NCBI GenBank assembly: GCA_018242205.1
Contig: JAFECJ010000015.1
Location: forward strand, 16,906-80,905
Reading direction: 5' to 3'
Source: Pseudomonadota bacterium
Lineage (GTDB): Bacteria > Pseudomonadota > Alphaproteobacteria > Rhizobiales > Xanthobacteraceae
DNA length: 64,000 nt
Both the position numbers and the translations under genes were made by a program. Position 1 is the first letter of the stretch. The number at the start of each line of letters is the position of its first letter. Under the pieces are notes generated by a model. That model worked only from the letters and a program-made list of their open reading frames with translations. It was not told the DNA's origin and made no database searches. This document shows positions 34,970 through 44,901 of this stretch, one piece after another.

Positions 34970-35944
34970 ATGACCATCCAACGCATCGCGGTGCTGGGAG
35001 GCGGCGCTTGGGGAACGGCGCTGGCGCAGACGGCCGCGCGCGCCGGCCGCGACGTGACGTTGTGGGAGTTCGATGCCGGCCACGCCGAGCATCTGGCCAC
35101 CGCGCGCGAGAGCCGCTTTCTGCCGGGGGTTAAGCTCGAAGCTTCGATCAAAGTGACGCGCGCACTCGGCGAAGCGGCACAGGCCGACGCCGTGCTGCTG
35201 GTGGTGCCAGCGCAGGCGCTGCGCTCGGTGGTCGCGGCGCTGGCGCAGACCATGCGCGCCGGCACGCCGCTCATCGCCTGCGCCAAGGGCATCGAGCACG
35301 GCACGCACAAATTCATGACCGAGATCATCGCCGAGCACGCGCCCAACGCCGTGCCGGCGATTTTGTCGGGACCGAGTTTCGCCATCGATGTCGCGCGCGG
35401 CTTGCCAACCGCGGTGACCATCGCCGCCGCCGACACCGGCATTGCCGAAGGGCTGGCGCACGCTTTGAACTCCGGCAGCTTCCGGCCCTATCACACCACC
35501 GACATTCGCGGCGTCGAGGTCGGCGGCGCGGTCAAGAATGTACTGGCGATCGCCTCGGGCATCGTCACCGGGCGCGGGCTGGGCGCCAGCGCTTCCGCAG
35601 CGCTGACGACGCGTGGCTTCGCCGAGATGATGCGCTTCGGCCGTGCCCTGGGTGCGAAACCGGAAACGCTCACCGGCCTGTCCGGCCTCGGCGATCTCAT
35701 CCTCACCTGCTCGTCGCCGCAGTCGCGCAACTTTTCCTACGGCGTCGCGCTCGGCAAGAACGAGACGCCGAGCGGCAAGCTCGCCGAGGGCGCCTTCACC
35801 GCGCCGGTGCTGCTCGAAATGGCGCGCGACACCAACGTCGACATGCCGATTTCAGCCGCCGTCGCCGCGGTGATCGCGAAGACACTCAGCGTCGACGCAG
35901 CGATCGCGGCGCTGTTGTCGCGGCCGATCAAGGCGGAGGAATAA
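34970..35944 (+). CDS. gpsA: Glycerol-3-phosphate dehydrogenase [NAD(P)+]
   Basis: A 324-residue enzyme that reduces dihydroxyacetone phosphate to sn-glycerol 3-phosphate for phospholipid synthesis. The dinucleotide site [15 protein letters not shown] is at the N-terminus; [43 protein letters not shown] (catalytic Lys) and [12 protein letters not shown] are all family motifs. The start at 34970 follows GGAAGAA. In-frame codons upstream are repeat-derived and not used. Confidence 0.97.
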   Translation: MTIQRIAVLGGGAWGTALAQTAARAGRDVTLWEFDAGHAEHLATARESRFLPGVKLEASIKVTRALGEAAQADAVLLVVPAQALRSVVAALAQTMRAGTPLIACAKGIEHGTHKFMTEIIAEHAPNAVPAILSGPSFAIDVARGLPTAVTIAAADTGIAEGLAHALNSGSFRPYHTTDIRGVEVGGAVKNVLAIASGIVTGRGLGASASAALTTRGFAEMMRFGRALGAKPETLTGLSGLGDLILTCSSPQSRNFSYGVALGKNETPSGKLAEGAFTAPVLLEMARDTNVDMPISAAVAAVIAKTLSVDAAIAALLSRPIKAEE

Positions 35945-35950
35945 ACAGCA

Positions 35951-36367
35951 ATGGCCTACTGGCTTCTGAAATCCGAGCCCGATGCCTGGTCGTGGGACCA
36001 GATGGTGAAAGCCGGCGCCAAGGGCACCGCCTGGACCGGCATCCGCAATCACACCGCCAAGCTCAACATGAAGAAAATGAAGAAGGGCGATCGCGGCTTC
36101 TTCTATCACTCCAATGTCGGCAAGGAGATCGTCGGCATCGTCGAGGTCATCAAGGAAGCCTATGCCGATCCGACGGCGGAGACCGGCAGCCCTTGGGTCT
36201 GCGTCGACGTCAAAGCCGTCATAGCGCTGAAGACGCCGGTAACCCTTGCCGCCATCAAGGCCGAGCCGAAGCTGTCCGAGATCCAGTTGCTCAAGCAGTC
36301 GCGCCTGTCGCTGCCGGCGATTACCGAAGCCGAGTGGAAGCTGCTCTGCAAGATGGGCGGCCGCTGA
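35951..36367 (+). CDS. EVE-domain protein
   Basis: A 138-residue protein of the EVE (PUA-like/ThuD) family: MAYWLLKSEPDAWSWDQ at the start, then GTAWTGIRNHTAKLNMKKMKKGDRGFFYHSNVGKEIVGIVEV. These are close to the conserved positions of EVE domains that bind modified nucleobases. The gene starts six bases after gpsA and is probably co-transcribed with it. In bacteria the function is not firmly known; recognition of modified DNA or RNA is an inference from the family. Confidence 0.93.
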   Translation: MAYWLLKSEPDAWSWDQMVKAGAKGTAWTGIRNHTAKLNMKKMKKGDRGFFYHSNVGKEIVGIVEVIKEAYADPTAETGSPWVCVDVKAVIALKTPVTLAAIKAEPKLSEIQLLKQSRLSLPAITEAEWKLLCKMGGR

Positions 36368-36425
36368 CCACGCCCGCGCCCGGGGCGCCGGTATCGGCCC
36401 CAAACCACCCCCGGCATTGATATTT

Positions 36426-36494
36426 CCCAAGCGCGGCCCACGACGAAAGTCGCACTGTCGGCGCTTGTGAGCGCTTGGGCCGGCGGCGCATAAT
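36426..36494 (+). promoter_or_regulatory. Upstream region of acs: inverted repeat and candidate promoter
   Basis: CCCAAGCGC (36426-36434) and GCGCTTGGG (36471-36479) form a 9-bp inverted repeat. Within it GCGCTTG is also directly repeated at a 10-base step. TTGTGA (36465-36470) and CATAAT (36489-36494), spaced by 18, could be the promoter. The repeat would then be a candidate operator. Confidence 0.4.
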
Positions 36495-36564
36495 GGCCCA
36501 TGGAACCATAAGGGCGCCCGGATCAAACGGGCGCCGGGTAAGGGCGACACCGGGAGGGAGTGCG

Positions 36565-38523
36565 ATGTCCGACGACAAGATTTATGACGTGCCGGCCGAC
36601 TGGAAGGCCAAGGCCTATGTCGACGACGCCAAGTACAAGGAAATGTACGCGCGCTCGATCAGTGACCCGAACGGCTTCTGGGGCGAGCAGGCCGCGCGAC
36701 TTGATTGGATCAAGAAGCCGACCAAGGTCAAGAACACGACCTACGATCCGCATAACGTCTCGATCAAGTGGTTCGAGGACGGCACGCTGAATGCCTGCTT
36801 CAACTGCGTCGATCGTCATCTCGCCAAGCGCGGCAACCAGACCGCGCTGATCTGGGAAGGTGACGATCCGAAGGACGACAAGACGATCACCTACAAGCAA
36901 CTGCACGAGCAGGTGCAGGTCTTCGCCAACGTGCTGAAGGCGCGCGGCGTCAAGAAGGGCGACCGCGTCACCATCTATATGCCGATGATCGCCGAGGCGG
37001 TGGTCTCGATCCTCGCCTGCGCGCGCATCGGCGCCGTGCATTCAGTGATCTTCGGCGGCTTCTCACCGGACTCGATCGCCGGCCGCCTCGAGGACTGCAA
37101 ATCGACCGTCGTCGTCACCGCCGACGAAGGCCTGCGCGGCGGCCGCAAGGTGCCGCTCAAGGCCAATGTCGACGCCGCCTGCGACAAGGTTTCCGGCGTC
37201 GCCACCGTCATCGTGATCAAGCGCACCGGCGCCGCCGTCAACATGAAGGCCGGCCGCGATTTCTATTACGACGACCTTGCCAAGAGCGTGCCGGCGGAAT
37301 GCCCGTGCGAGCCGATGAATGCCGAGGACCCGCTGTTCATCCTCTACACCTCGGGCTCGACCGGTAAGCCGAAGGGCGTGCTGCACACCACCGGCGGCTA
37401 TCTGCTCTATGCGTCGATGACGCATCAATACGTCTTCGACTATCACGACGGCGACGTCTACTGGTGCACTGCGGATGTCGGCTGGGTGACCGGTCACAGC
37501 TACATCATTTATGGACCGCTCTCGAACGGTGCCATTTCGCTGGTGTTCGAGGGCGTGCCGAACTATCCGACGACATCGCGCTTCTGGGAAGTCTGCGACA
37601 AGCATCAGGTCAACATCATCTACACAGCGCCGACCGCGATCCGCGCGCTGATGCAGGGCGGCGAAGGCCCGGTGAAGAAGACGTCGCGCAAGTCGCTGCG
37701 CCTGCTCGGTTCGGTCGGTGAACCTATCAATCCCGAAGCGTGGGAATGGTACTATCACATCGTCGGCGACGATCGCTGCCCGATCGTCGACACCTGGTGG
37801 CAGACCGAAACCGGCGGCATCCTGATCACGCCGCTGCCCGGCGCCACCAAGCTCAAGCCGGGCTCGGCGACGCGGCCGTTCTTCGGCGTCGTGCCAGAGA
37901 TCGTCGATGCCGAAGGCAAGGTGCTGGAAGGCGCCACCACCGGCAATCTGTGCATCGCCGATTCATGGCCGGGCCAGATGCGCACGGTGTACGGCGACCA
38001 CCAGCGCTTCATCGACACCTACTTCAAGACCTATCCGGGCAAGTACTTCACCGGCGACGGCTGCCGCCGCGATGAGGACGGCTATTACTGGATCACCGGC
38101 CGCGTCGACGACGTCATCAATGTATCGGGCCATCGCATGGGCACCGCCGAAGTCGAAAGCGCGCTGGTCGCGCATGCCAAGGTGTCGGAAGCCGCCGTCG
38201 TCGGCTATCCGCACGACATCAAGGGTCAGGGCATCTACGCCTATGTCACTTTGATGGCCGGCGAGAAGCCCAGCGAAGAACTACGCAAGGAACTGGTGCA
38301 GTGGGTGCGCAAGGAGATCGGCCCGTTCGCGGCGCCCGACCTGATCCAGTTCTCGCCCGGCCTGCCGAAGACGCGTTCGGGCAAGATCATGCGCCGCATT
38401 TTGCGCAAGATCGCCGAGGACGAGTTCGGCAATCTCGGCGACACCACGACCCTCGCTGACCCGGCCGTGGTCGACGACCTGATCAGCAACCGGCAGAACA
38501 AGAAGGCGGACGCGAAGGTCTAA
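36565..38523 (+). CDS. acs: Acetyl-coenzyme A synthetase
   Basis: A 652-residue AMP-forming ligase that converts acetate, ATP and CoA to acetyl-CoA. The adenylation core has [18 protein letters not shown] (P-loop-like) and the later [11 protein letters not shown] and [31 protein letters not shown]. The C-terminal [11 protein letters not shown] carries the catalytic Lys that is controlled by acetylation. The start at 36565 follows GGGAGGGAG. A hairpin (36513-36520 with 36528-36535) lies in the leader and a strong terminator follows, so it is monocistronic. Confidence 0.98.
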   Translation: MSDDKIYDVPADWKAKAYVDDAKYKEMYARSISDPNGFWGEQAARLDWIKKPTKVKNTTYDPHNVSIKWFEDGTLNACFNCVDRHLAKRGNQTALIWEGDDPKDDKTITYKQLHEQVQVFANVLKARGVKKGDRVTIYMPMIAEAVVSILACARIGAVHSVIFGGFSPDSIAGRLEDCKSTVVVTADEGLRGGRKVPLKANVDAACDKVSGVATVIVIKRTGAAVNMKAGRDFYYDDLAKSVPAECPCEPMNAEDPLFILYTSGSTGKPKGVLHTTGGYLLYASMTHQYVFDYHDGDVYWCTADVGWVTGHSYIIYGPLSNGAISLVFEGVPNYPTTSRFWEVCDKHQVNIIYTAPTAIRALMQGGEGPVKKTSRKSLRLLGSVGEPINPEAWEWYYHIVGDDRCPIVDTWWQTETGGILITPLPGATKLKPGSATRPFFGVVPEIVDAEGKVLEGATTGNLCIADSWPGQMRTVYGDHQRFIDTYFKTYPGKYFTGDGCRRDEDGYYWITGRVDDVINVSGHRMGTAEVESALVAHAKVSEAAVVGYPHDIKGQGIYAYVTLMAGEKPSEELRKELVQWVRKEIGPFAAPDLIQFSPGLPKTRSGKIMRRILRKIAEDEFGNLGDTTTLADPAVVDDLISNRQNKKADAKV

Positions 38524-38551
38524 GCGCCTGACACCAGCCCGAACTTCAGCC

Positions 38552-38588
38552 AAAAAGCCCTTTCTTGCTTCGCGAGAAGGGGCTTTTT
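38552..38588 (+). terminator. Terminator of acs
   Basis: AAAAAGCCCTTTCT (38552-38565) pairs with AGAAGGGGCTTTTT (38575-38588), with one G:U pair and a nine-base loop, and the T-run is at the end of the stem. The gap to the next gene starts here. Confidence 0.88.
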
Positions 38589-38704
38589 CATGCCTGTCTC
38601 AAAGCGGGAAGTTCCATCGCCGCCGTTTACGTTACCGCGAGCTTTCCGCTGACCGGTATCCGCGCCGCCTTATGATCCGCCGGTTAATTGCGGGCGGCCG
38701 AGGC

Positions 38705-39244
38705 ATGACTCAAGTACTCATCAAGCGAACTGTCCTGTTCGTCACATTCGTGCTGTGTTGGGCGGTGTTTGCCGCGGTGATCGCGCACGGCGCGCCGGCG
38801 GACGCGACCGAACGCAGTGTCGTGCCGTTTTCGGGCTTCGCACCCGGCACCATCGTCGTGAAAACGAATGAACGGCGTCTCTATTTCGTGCTCGACGATT
38901 ATCGCGCGCTGCGTTTCCCGGTCGGCGTCGGCCGCGAGGGCAAGACCTGGACCGGCAAGGCGCGCATCGAGGGCAAATACGTGAAGCCCGCCTGGTCGCC
39001 GCCGGAGGAAATCCGCCGCGAGCATCCGAACCTGCCGGAGGTCATTCCCGGCGGCGCGAAGCGTAATCCGATGGGCGATGCGGCGTTGACAATGCGCGGC
39101 GGCGAGTATGCGATCCACGGCACCAACAATCCGCGCTCGATCGGCGGCTTCGTCTCCTATGGCTGCATCCGCATGTACAACCGCGACATCCGCGAACTCT
39201 ATTCGATGGTCGCCGTCGGCACGCCGGTCATCGTCGAGCAATGA
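38705..39244 (+). CDS. L,D-transpeptidase (first of tandem pair)
   Basis: A 179-residue exported YkuD-family enzyme. The N-terminus is a signal-peptide-like segment (to about APADA), then GTIVVKTNERRLYFVLDDY and the catalytic IHGTNNPRSIGGFVSYGCIRM, in which the His of HGT and the Cys of YGCIRM are active. Such enzymes make 3-3 peptidoglycan cross-links or attach lipoproteins. The alternative start at 38672 adds 11 residues. The stop overlaps the next gene by four bases. Confidence 0.9.
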   Translation: MTQVLIKRTVLFVTFVLCWAVFAAVIAHGAPADATERSVVPFSGFAPGTIVVKTNERRLYFVLDDYRALRFPVGVGREGKTWTGKARIEGKYVKPAWSPPEEIRREHPNLPEVIPGGAKRNPMGDAALTMRGGEYAIHGTNNPRSIGGFVSYGCIRMYNRDIRELYSMVAVGTPVIVEQ

Positions 39245-39732
39245 AAGTTCTACGGCCGGTCGCCGCTGTCCTCCTCCTCATTGCTTCCCTGATCGCCACG
39301 TCGCCGGCCTTCGCGCGCGGCGACGTCGTCGCGTTTCGCAGCGGCTACCGCGCCGGCACCATCATCGTCGCCACCAGCCAGCGGCAGCTCTTCTACGTCC
39401 TCGATCAGGAGCGGGCGATCCGCTACCCGGTCGGCGTCGGCCGCGCCGGCATGGCCTGGCACGGCGTAGCCTATGTCGCGGCCAAGCATATCCGCCCCGC
39501 CTGGGCGCGCATCCCCGGCCGTACGCCGACCTATCCCGGTGGTTCGCCGAATAATCCAATGGGCGCCGCGGCCATGGGCCTCGACCGCGGCAATTACGCC
39601 ATCCACGGCACCAACGATCCGTCCTCGATCGGCGGTTTCGTCTCGCATGGCTGCATCCGGATGTTCAATGAGGACATCATGGACTTGTACCGGCGTACGC
39701 CGATCGGCACTCAAGTCCACGTCTTGCGATAG
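39241..39732 (+). CDS. L,D-transpeptidase (second of tandem pair)
   Basis: A 163-residue paralogue of the preceding enzyme, with a signal peptide and the catalytic IHGTNDPSSIGGFVSHGCIRM block. It keeps the same order of motifs (GTIIVATSQRQLFYVLDQE, YPVGVGRAG) at slightly shorter length. The ATGA overlap with the previous stop means coupled translation. Two such enzymes side by side suggest a local duplication; they may differ in substrate or expression timing. No cell-wall genes adjoin them otherwise. Confidence 0.9.
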   Translation: MKVLRPVAAVLLLIASLIATSPAFARGDVVAFRSGYRAGTIIVATSQRQLFYVLDQERAIRYPVGVGRAGMAWHGVAYVAAKHIRPAWARIPGRTPTYPGGSPNNPMGAAAMGLDRGNYAIHGTNDPSSIGGFVSHGCIRMFNEDIMDLYRRTPIGTQVHVLR

Positions 39733-39829
39733 ACTCGGCCCTACCCGGCGACCGCAAATCCTGTGGAGTCGTCGTTATTTGCCGCCACGCTCGCGCCCGT
39801 GACACAATTCGTGGCAATAAGGGATCGTC

Positions 39830-41173
39830 ATGGCGCGTCCACGAATCTCCCCACAACCCGAAGTCCCCGGCCTCGCCGCCCGGCGTATTGCTGCCGACAT
39901 CGTCGACGGCGTGTTACGTCGCCACCTGGCGCTCGACGAACAACTGTCCGGCAAGGCAGCCCATTTCGGGCTGGCGACACTCGCCGAGCGCGACCGCGCG
40001 CTGACGCGGCGCCTCGTCGCCACCGTGCTGCGCCGGCTCGGAACCTTGCGCCATCTGGTCGGCGGCTTTCTCGACAAGGGCTTTCCGGCGGAAGCTCCGC
40101 GCATTGAAACCATCCTGCTGATCGGCGCCGCGCAGATTCTCTGGCTCGATGTACCGGACCATGCCGCGGTCGATCTCTCGGTGCGCCTGGCGCAGGCCGA
40201 TCGCCGCGGCGCGCGCTACGCCGGGCTGGTGAACGCGGTGCTGCGTCGCGTCGCGCAAGCGCGTGGCGGCTTCGACGACTCCGATGCGTCACGCGATACA
40301 CCGGCCTGGCTCATGGCGCGCTGGCAGAAGAATTACGGGAGCGAAACCGCACGCGCGATCGCGCAGGCCAACGGCCACGAACCGGCGCTCGACATCACCG
40401 TCAAGCAGGATGCCGCGTCATGGGCGGAACATCTGCACGGCAAAGTGCTGCCGACGGGCACGGTGCGCACCCTGGCTCATGGTGCGATCTCCCTGCTGCC
40501 CGGATTCCCCGAAGGCGCCTGGTGGGTGCAGGACGCCGCCGCCTCGATTCCGGCGCAGCTGTTCGGCGACATTGCCGGCAAAGAGGTTTGCGATCTGTGC
40601 GCCGCACCCGGCGGCAAGACGGCGCAACTCGCCAGTGCGGGCGGCAAAATCACGGCCGTCGATCGCTCGCCAGCGCGGATCGCGCGACTGAGGGAAAATT
40701 TCGCTCGTCTCAAGCTCGACGTCGAAACCGTCGCCGCCGACGCCTTGGATTGGCAAGCGGGCAAGCAGTTCGATGGCGTCCTGCTCGACGCGCCATGCAC
40801 AGCGACGGGAACCATCCGCCGCCATCCCGACGTGCCGTGGCTGAAATCCGAGAACGATCTCGGCGTGCTGACACCGCTGCAAAGCCGGCTACTCGACCGC
40901 GCGGTGGAACTGACGCGGCCCGGCGGCACCTTGGTCTATTGCACCTGCTCGCTCGAGCCCGAAGAAGGCGAGGCGCAGATCGCAGCGCTCCTGGCGCGCG
41001 ATCCGCGGGTCGCCCGCAAGCCGATAACCGCGGCCGAGGTGTTCGGCCATGCCGAGTTCGTCACCACAGCCGGCGACTTGCGCACCCTGCCGCATTACCT
41101 GCCCGACGAAGACCCGCGCTGGAGTGGCCTCGACGGCTTTTTCGCCGCACGGTTGATCCGGAAAGACGCCTGA
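39830..41173 (+). CDS. rsmB: RsmB/NOP-family rRNA cytosine-C5 methyltransferase
   Basis: A 447-residue SAM-dependent enzyme. Residues 15-140 form the NusB-like RNA-binding domain (LAARRIAADIVDGVLRRHL). The methyltransferase core has DLCAAPGGKTAQLA (SAM motif I), LDAPCTATGTIRRHPDVPWLK (motif IV Cys), and VYCTCSLEPEEGE (motif VI with the second Cys). In E. coli RsmB methylates C967 of 16S rRNA. It is followed 114 bases later by a heparinase-like gene, in the order common to rhizobial genomes. Confidence 0.93.
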   Translation: MARPRISPQPEVPGLAARRIAADIVDGVLRRHLALDEQLSGKAAHFGLATLAERDRALTRRLVATVLRRLGTLRHLVGGFLDKGFPAEAPRIETILLIGAAQILWLDVPDHAAVDLSVRLAQADRRGARYAGLVNAVLRRVAQARGGFDDSDASRDTPAWLMARWQKNYGSETARAIAQANGHEPALDITVKQDAASWAEHLHGKVLPTGTVRTLAHGAISLLPGFPEGAWWVQDAAASIPAQLFGDIAGKEVCDLCAAPGGKTAQLASAGGKITAVDRSPARIARLRENFARLKLDVETVAADALDWQAGKQFDGVLLDAPCTATGTIRRHPDVPWLKSENDLGVLTPLQSRLLDRAVELTRPGGTLVYCTCSLEPEEGEAQIAALLARDPRVARKPITAAEVFGHAEFVTTAGDLRTLPHYLPDEDPRWSGLDGFFAARLIRKDA

Positions 41174-41287
41174 GCCGCCACGACTTATGCACCGCCGGGC
41201 CGGGTCGCCATCGCCTTATTGGCCCGCTGCGGACCCTTCCGCTATCCTACGGATTGCACGCGGGAATCGCCGCGCTGCCGGGGACGA

Positions 41288-43051
41288 ATGAGGACAATGC
41301 GGATTTCGGTCGGCGAGCGAGCCAGACTGTCGTTGCTGGTCGGGAGTCGCGCCATGCGCAGCCTCGCCGGCGGCGTCGGCTCGCATCCGCTGACCCGCTG
41401 GCGCTACGGCTCGGCCAAGACCGACCGGCTGGTCATCGCGCCGCAGGACCTGCGCACCGCCGACGCAACCCGCGCCGCCGAGATCTACGCTGGCCGCTTT
41501 GCCTTCGCTGGCAAGGTCGTGATCTGCGACCGCCGCTCGCCATTCGAGATGACTCCACCCTCCGAAGAATGGGCGTCCGCTTTGCTCAGCTTCGTCTGGC
41601 TGCGCCATCTGCGCGCCGCCGACTCTGCCATCACCCGCGCCAACGCACGATCGCTCATCGACGAGTGGATCAACATCCAGGGCAGCTGGCATCCGCTTGC
41701 CTGGCAGCCGGAGGTGCTGTCGCGGCGAATCATCTGCTGGCTCTGCCATTCGCCCTTCATCCTGCAGGACGCCGATGCGCGCTTCTATCGGCGCTTCATT
41801 CGCAGCCTGCAGCGACAGGTGCGCTTCCTGCGCCATACGGTGAACGATTCACGCAACGGCCTGCCGCGGCTACAGGCGCTGATCGCCCTGACCTACTCGG
41901 CTCTGTGTCTGAACGGCCTGTCCGGGCAGTTGCGCCCGATCGCACGCCGGCTGATTGACGAATTGCGCGCCCAGGTGCTGCCCGACGGCGGCCACCTCAG
42001 CCGCAATCCAGGTACGCTGATCGAAATCGTCATCGACCTGTTGCCGCTGCGGCAATTGTTCTCCGCACGCAACCTGCAGCCGCCGCAGGCGATCAATAAC
42101 GCCATCGATCGCATGATGCCGATGCTGCGCTTCTTTCGGCACCCCGACGGCAATTTCGCGCAATTCAACGGCATGGGGCCGACGCCGGTCGATCTCCTGG
42201 CCACCGCGCTCGCCTATGACGACGCGCGCGGCGCGCCTTTGTCGAACGCCCCCTATTCCGGCTATCAGCGCATCGACGCCGATGCGACCGTGATCCTGAT
42301 GGACACCGGCAAGCCGCCGCCGGTGGCGCTGTCGACCGAGGCGCATGCCGGCTGCCTGTCGTTCGAAATGTCGTTTCGGCAACATCGTATCGTCGTCAAT
42401 TGCGGCTTGCCGGCGATGAACCGCGAGAACTGGCGGCAGGTCGCCCGCGCCACTGCGGCGCATTCAACCGTTACTTTTAACGACACGTCGTCCTGCCGCT
42501 TTCTCGAATCGAAATCGTTGCGCCGGCTGCTCGGCGGCACGCCGATCGTTTCCGGACCGCGCCAAGTTGGAATCGAGCGCCACGACAATGACGGCGTTAC
42601 GACACTCACGGCATCGCATGACGGTTACGCCGCCGAGTTCGGCGCCGTCCATACGCGCACGCTCAAGGTCAGCGATGACGGCCGGAGTATCGATGGCGAG
42701 GATGTCTTCACGCCGTCGCACAAGAAATTCGATCTTAAGAAGGGCGACGAATACGCCATCCGCTTCCATCTGCATCCGTCGGTGAAGGCCAATCGTCTGT
42801 CGGAAGGTCGCGGCGTCATTCTGCTACTGCCGGACAAGGAGGTCTGGACCTTCGCCACGTTCGGCGAGCGGGTCGATGTCGAAGAGAGCGTCTATCTGGC
42901 CGGCTCCGACGGCCCGCGTCGCGCGGTGCAGATCGTCATCTACGGCCACGCCCGGCAGGCGGCCAAGGTGCGCTGGAGTTTCCGCCACACGCCGCCGGCG
43001 ACGCCCGGCGCGCGGATCGACCGCGCTGAAGAGCCGGAATTGCCGCTCTAG
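41288..43051 (+). CDS. Heparinase II/III-like protein
   Basis: A 587-residue protein of the heparinase II/III family. The N-terminal half is alpha-helical (RRIICWLCHSPFI, DSRNGLPRLQALIAL, PDGGHLSRNPGTLIE); the C-terminal half is the beta-sandwich domain starting near ATVILMDTG and containing HSTVTFNDTSSCRF, with GEDVFTPSHKK and HLHPSVKA. Bacterial members can be polysaccharide lyases; the sequence alone does not give the substrate. No signal peptide is evident. It lies between rsmB and purH. The start at 41288 is one of two nearby ATGs. Confidence 0.88.
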   Translation: MRTMRISVGERARLSLLVGSRAMRSLAGGVGSHPLTRWRYGSAKTDRLVIAPQDLRTADATRAAEIYAGRFAFAGKVVICDRRSPFEMTPPSEEWASALLSFVWLRHLRAADSAITRANARSLIDEWINIQGSWHPLAWQPEVLSRRIICWLCHSPFILQDADARFYRRFIRSLQRQVRFLRHTVNDSRNGLPRLQALIALTYSALCLNGLSGQLRPIARRLIDELRAQVLPDGGHLSRNPGTLIEIVIDLLPLRQLFSARNLQPPQAINNAIDRMMPMLRFFRHPDGNFAQFNGMGPTPVDLLATALAYDDARGAPLSNAPYSGYQRIDADATVILMDTGKPPPVALSTEAHAGCLSFEMSFRQHRIVVNCGLPAMNRENWRQVARATAAHSTVTFNDTSSCRFLESKSLRRLLGGTPIVSGPRQVGIERHDNDGVTTLTASHDGYAAEFGAVHTRTLKVSDDGRSIDGEDVFTPSHKKFDLKKGDEYAIRFHLHPSVKANRLSEGRGVILLLPDKEVWTFATFGERVDVEESVYLAGSDGPRRAVQIVIYGHARQAAKVRWSFRHTPPATPGARIDRAEEPELPL

Positions 43052-43175
43052 TGAGCCGCCTGGCCCTGTGAACAGGGGCTGGAATGCGGGAAATCCCGCA
43101 TACCCTTCGGCCTGTTTCCTGTGCTAGCCACGGACCGTCATCCCTGAACAAACAGCCACCCCGAGCAGCCGACCC

Positions 43176-44768
<1,593 letters not shown>

Positions 44769-44775
44769 GACTGCT

Positions 44776-44898
44776 TGTCCCGGACGCGATGCAGCGTGAA
44801 ACGCTGCTTCGCAGAGCCGGGACCGTTCCGCACTCTGGACCTGGCGGTCCCGGTTCTGCGGCGCATCACAAAGCGGTGCTGCGCCGCGCCCGGGACAT
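44776..44898. repeat. Composite palindromic intergenic repeat, family E
   Basis: Outer arms TGTCCCGGACGCGATGCAGC (44776-44795) and the reverse-complement-like segment ending at 44898 pair with a few mismatches. Inner arms ending CCGGGACC (44824) and starting GGTCCCGG also pair. It fills the whole gap between purH and gdhB, ending three bases before the gdhB stop codon. Confidence 0.85.
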
Positions 44899-44901
44899 GC
44901 A

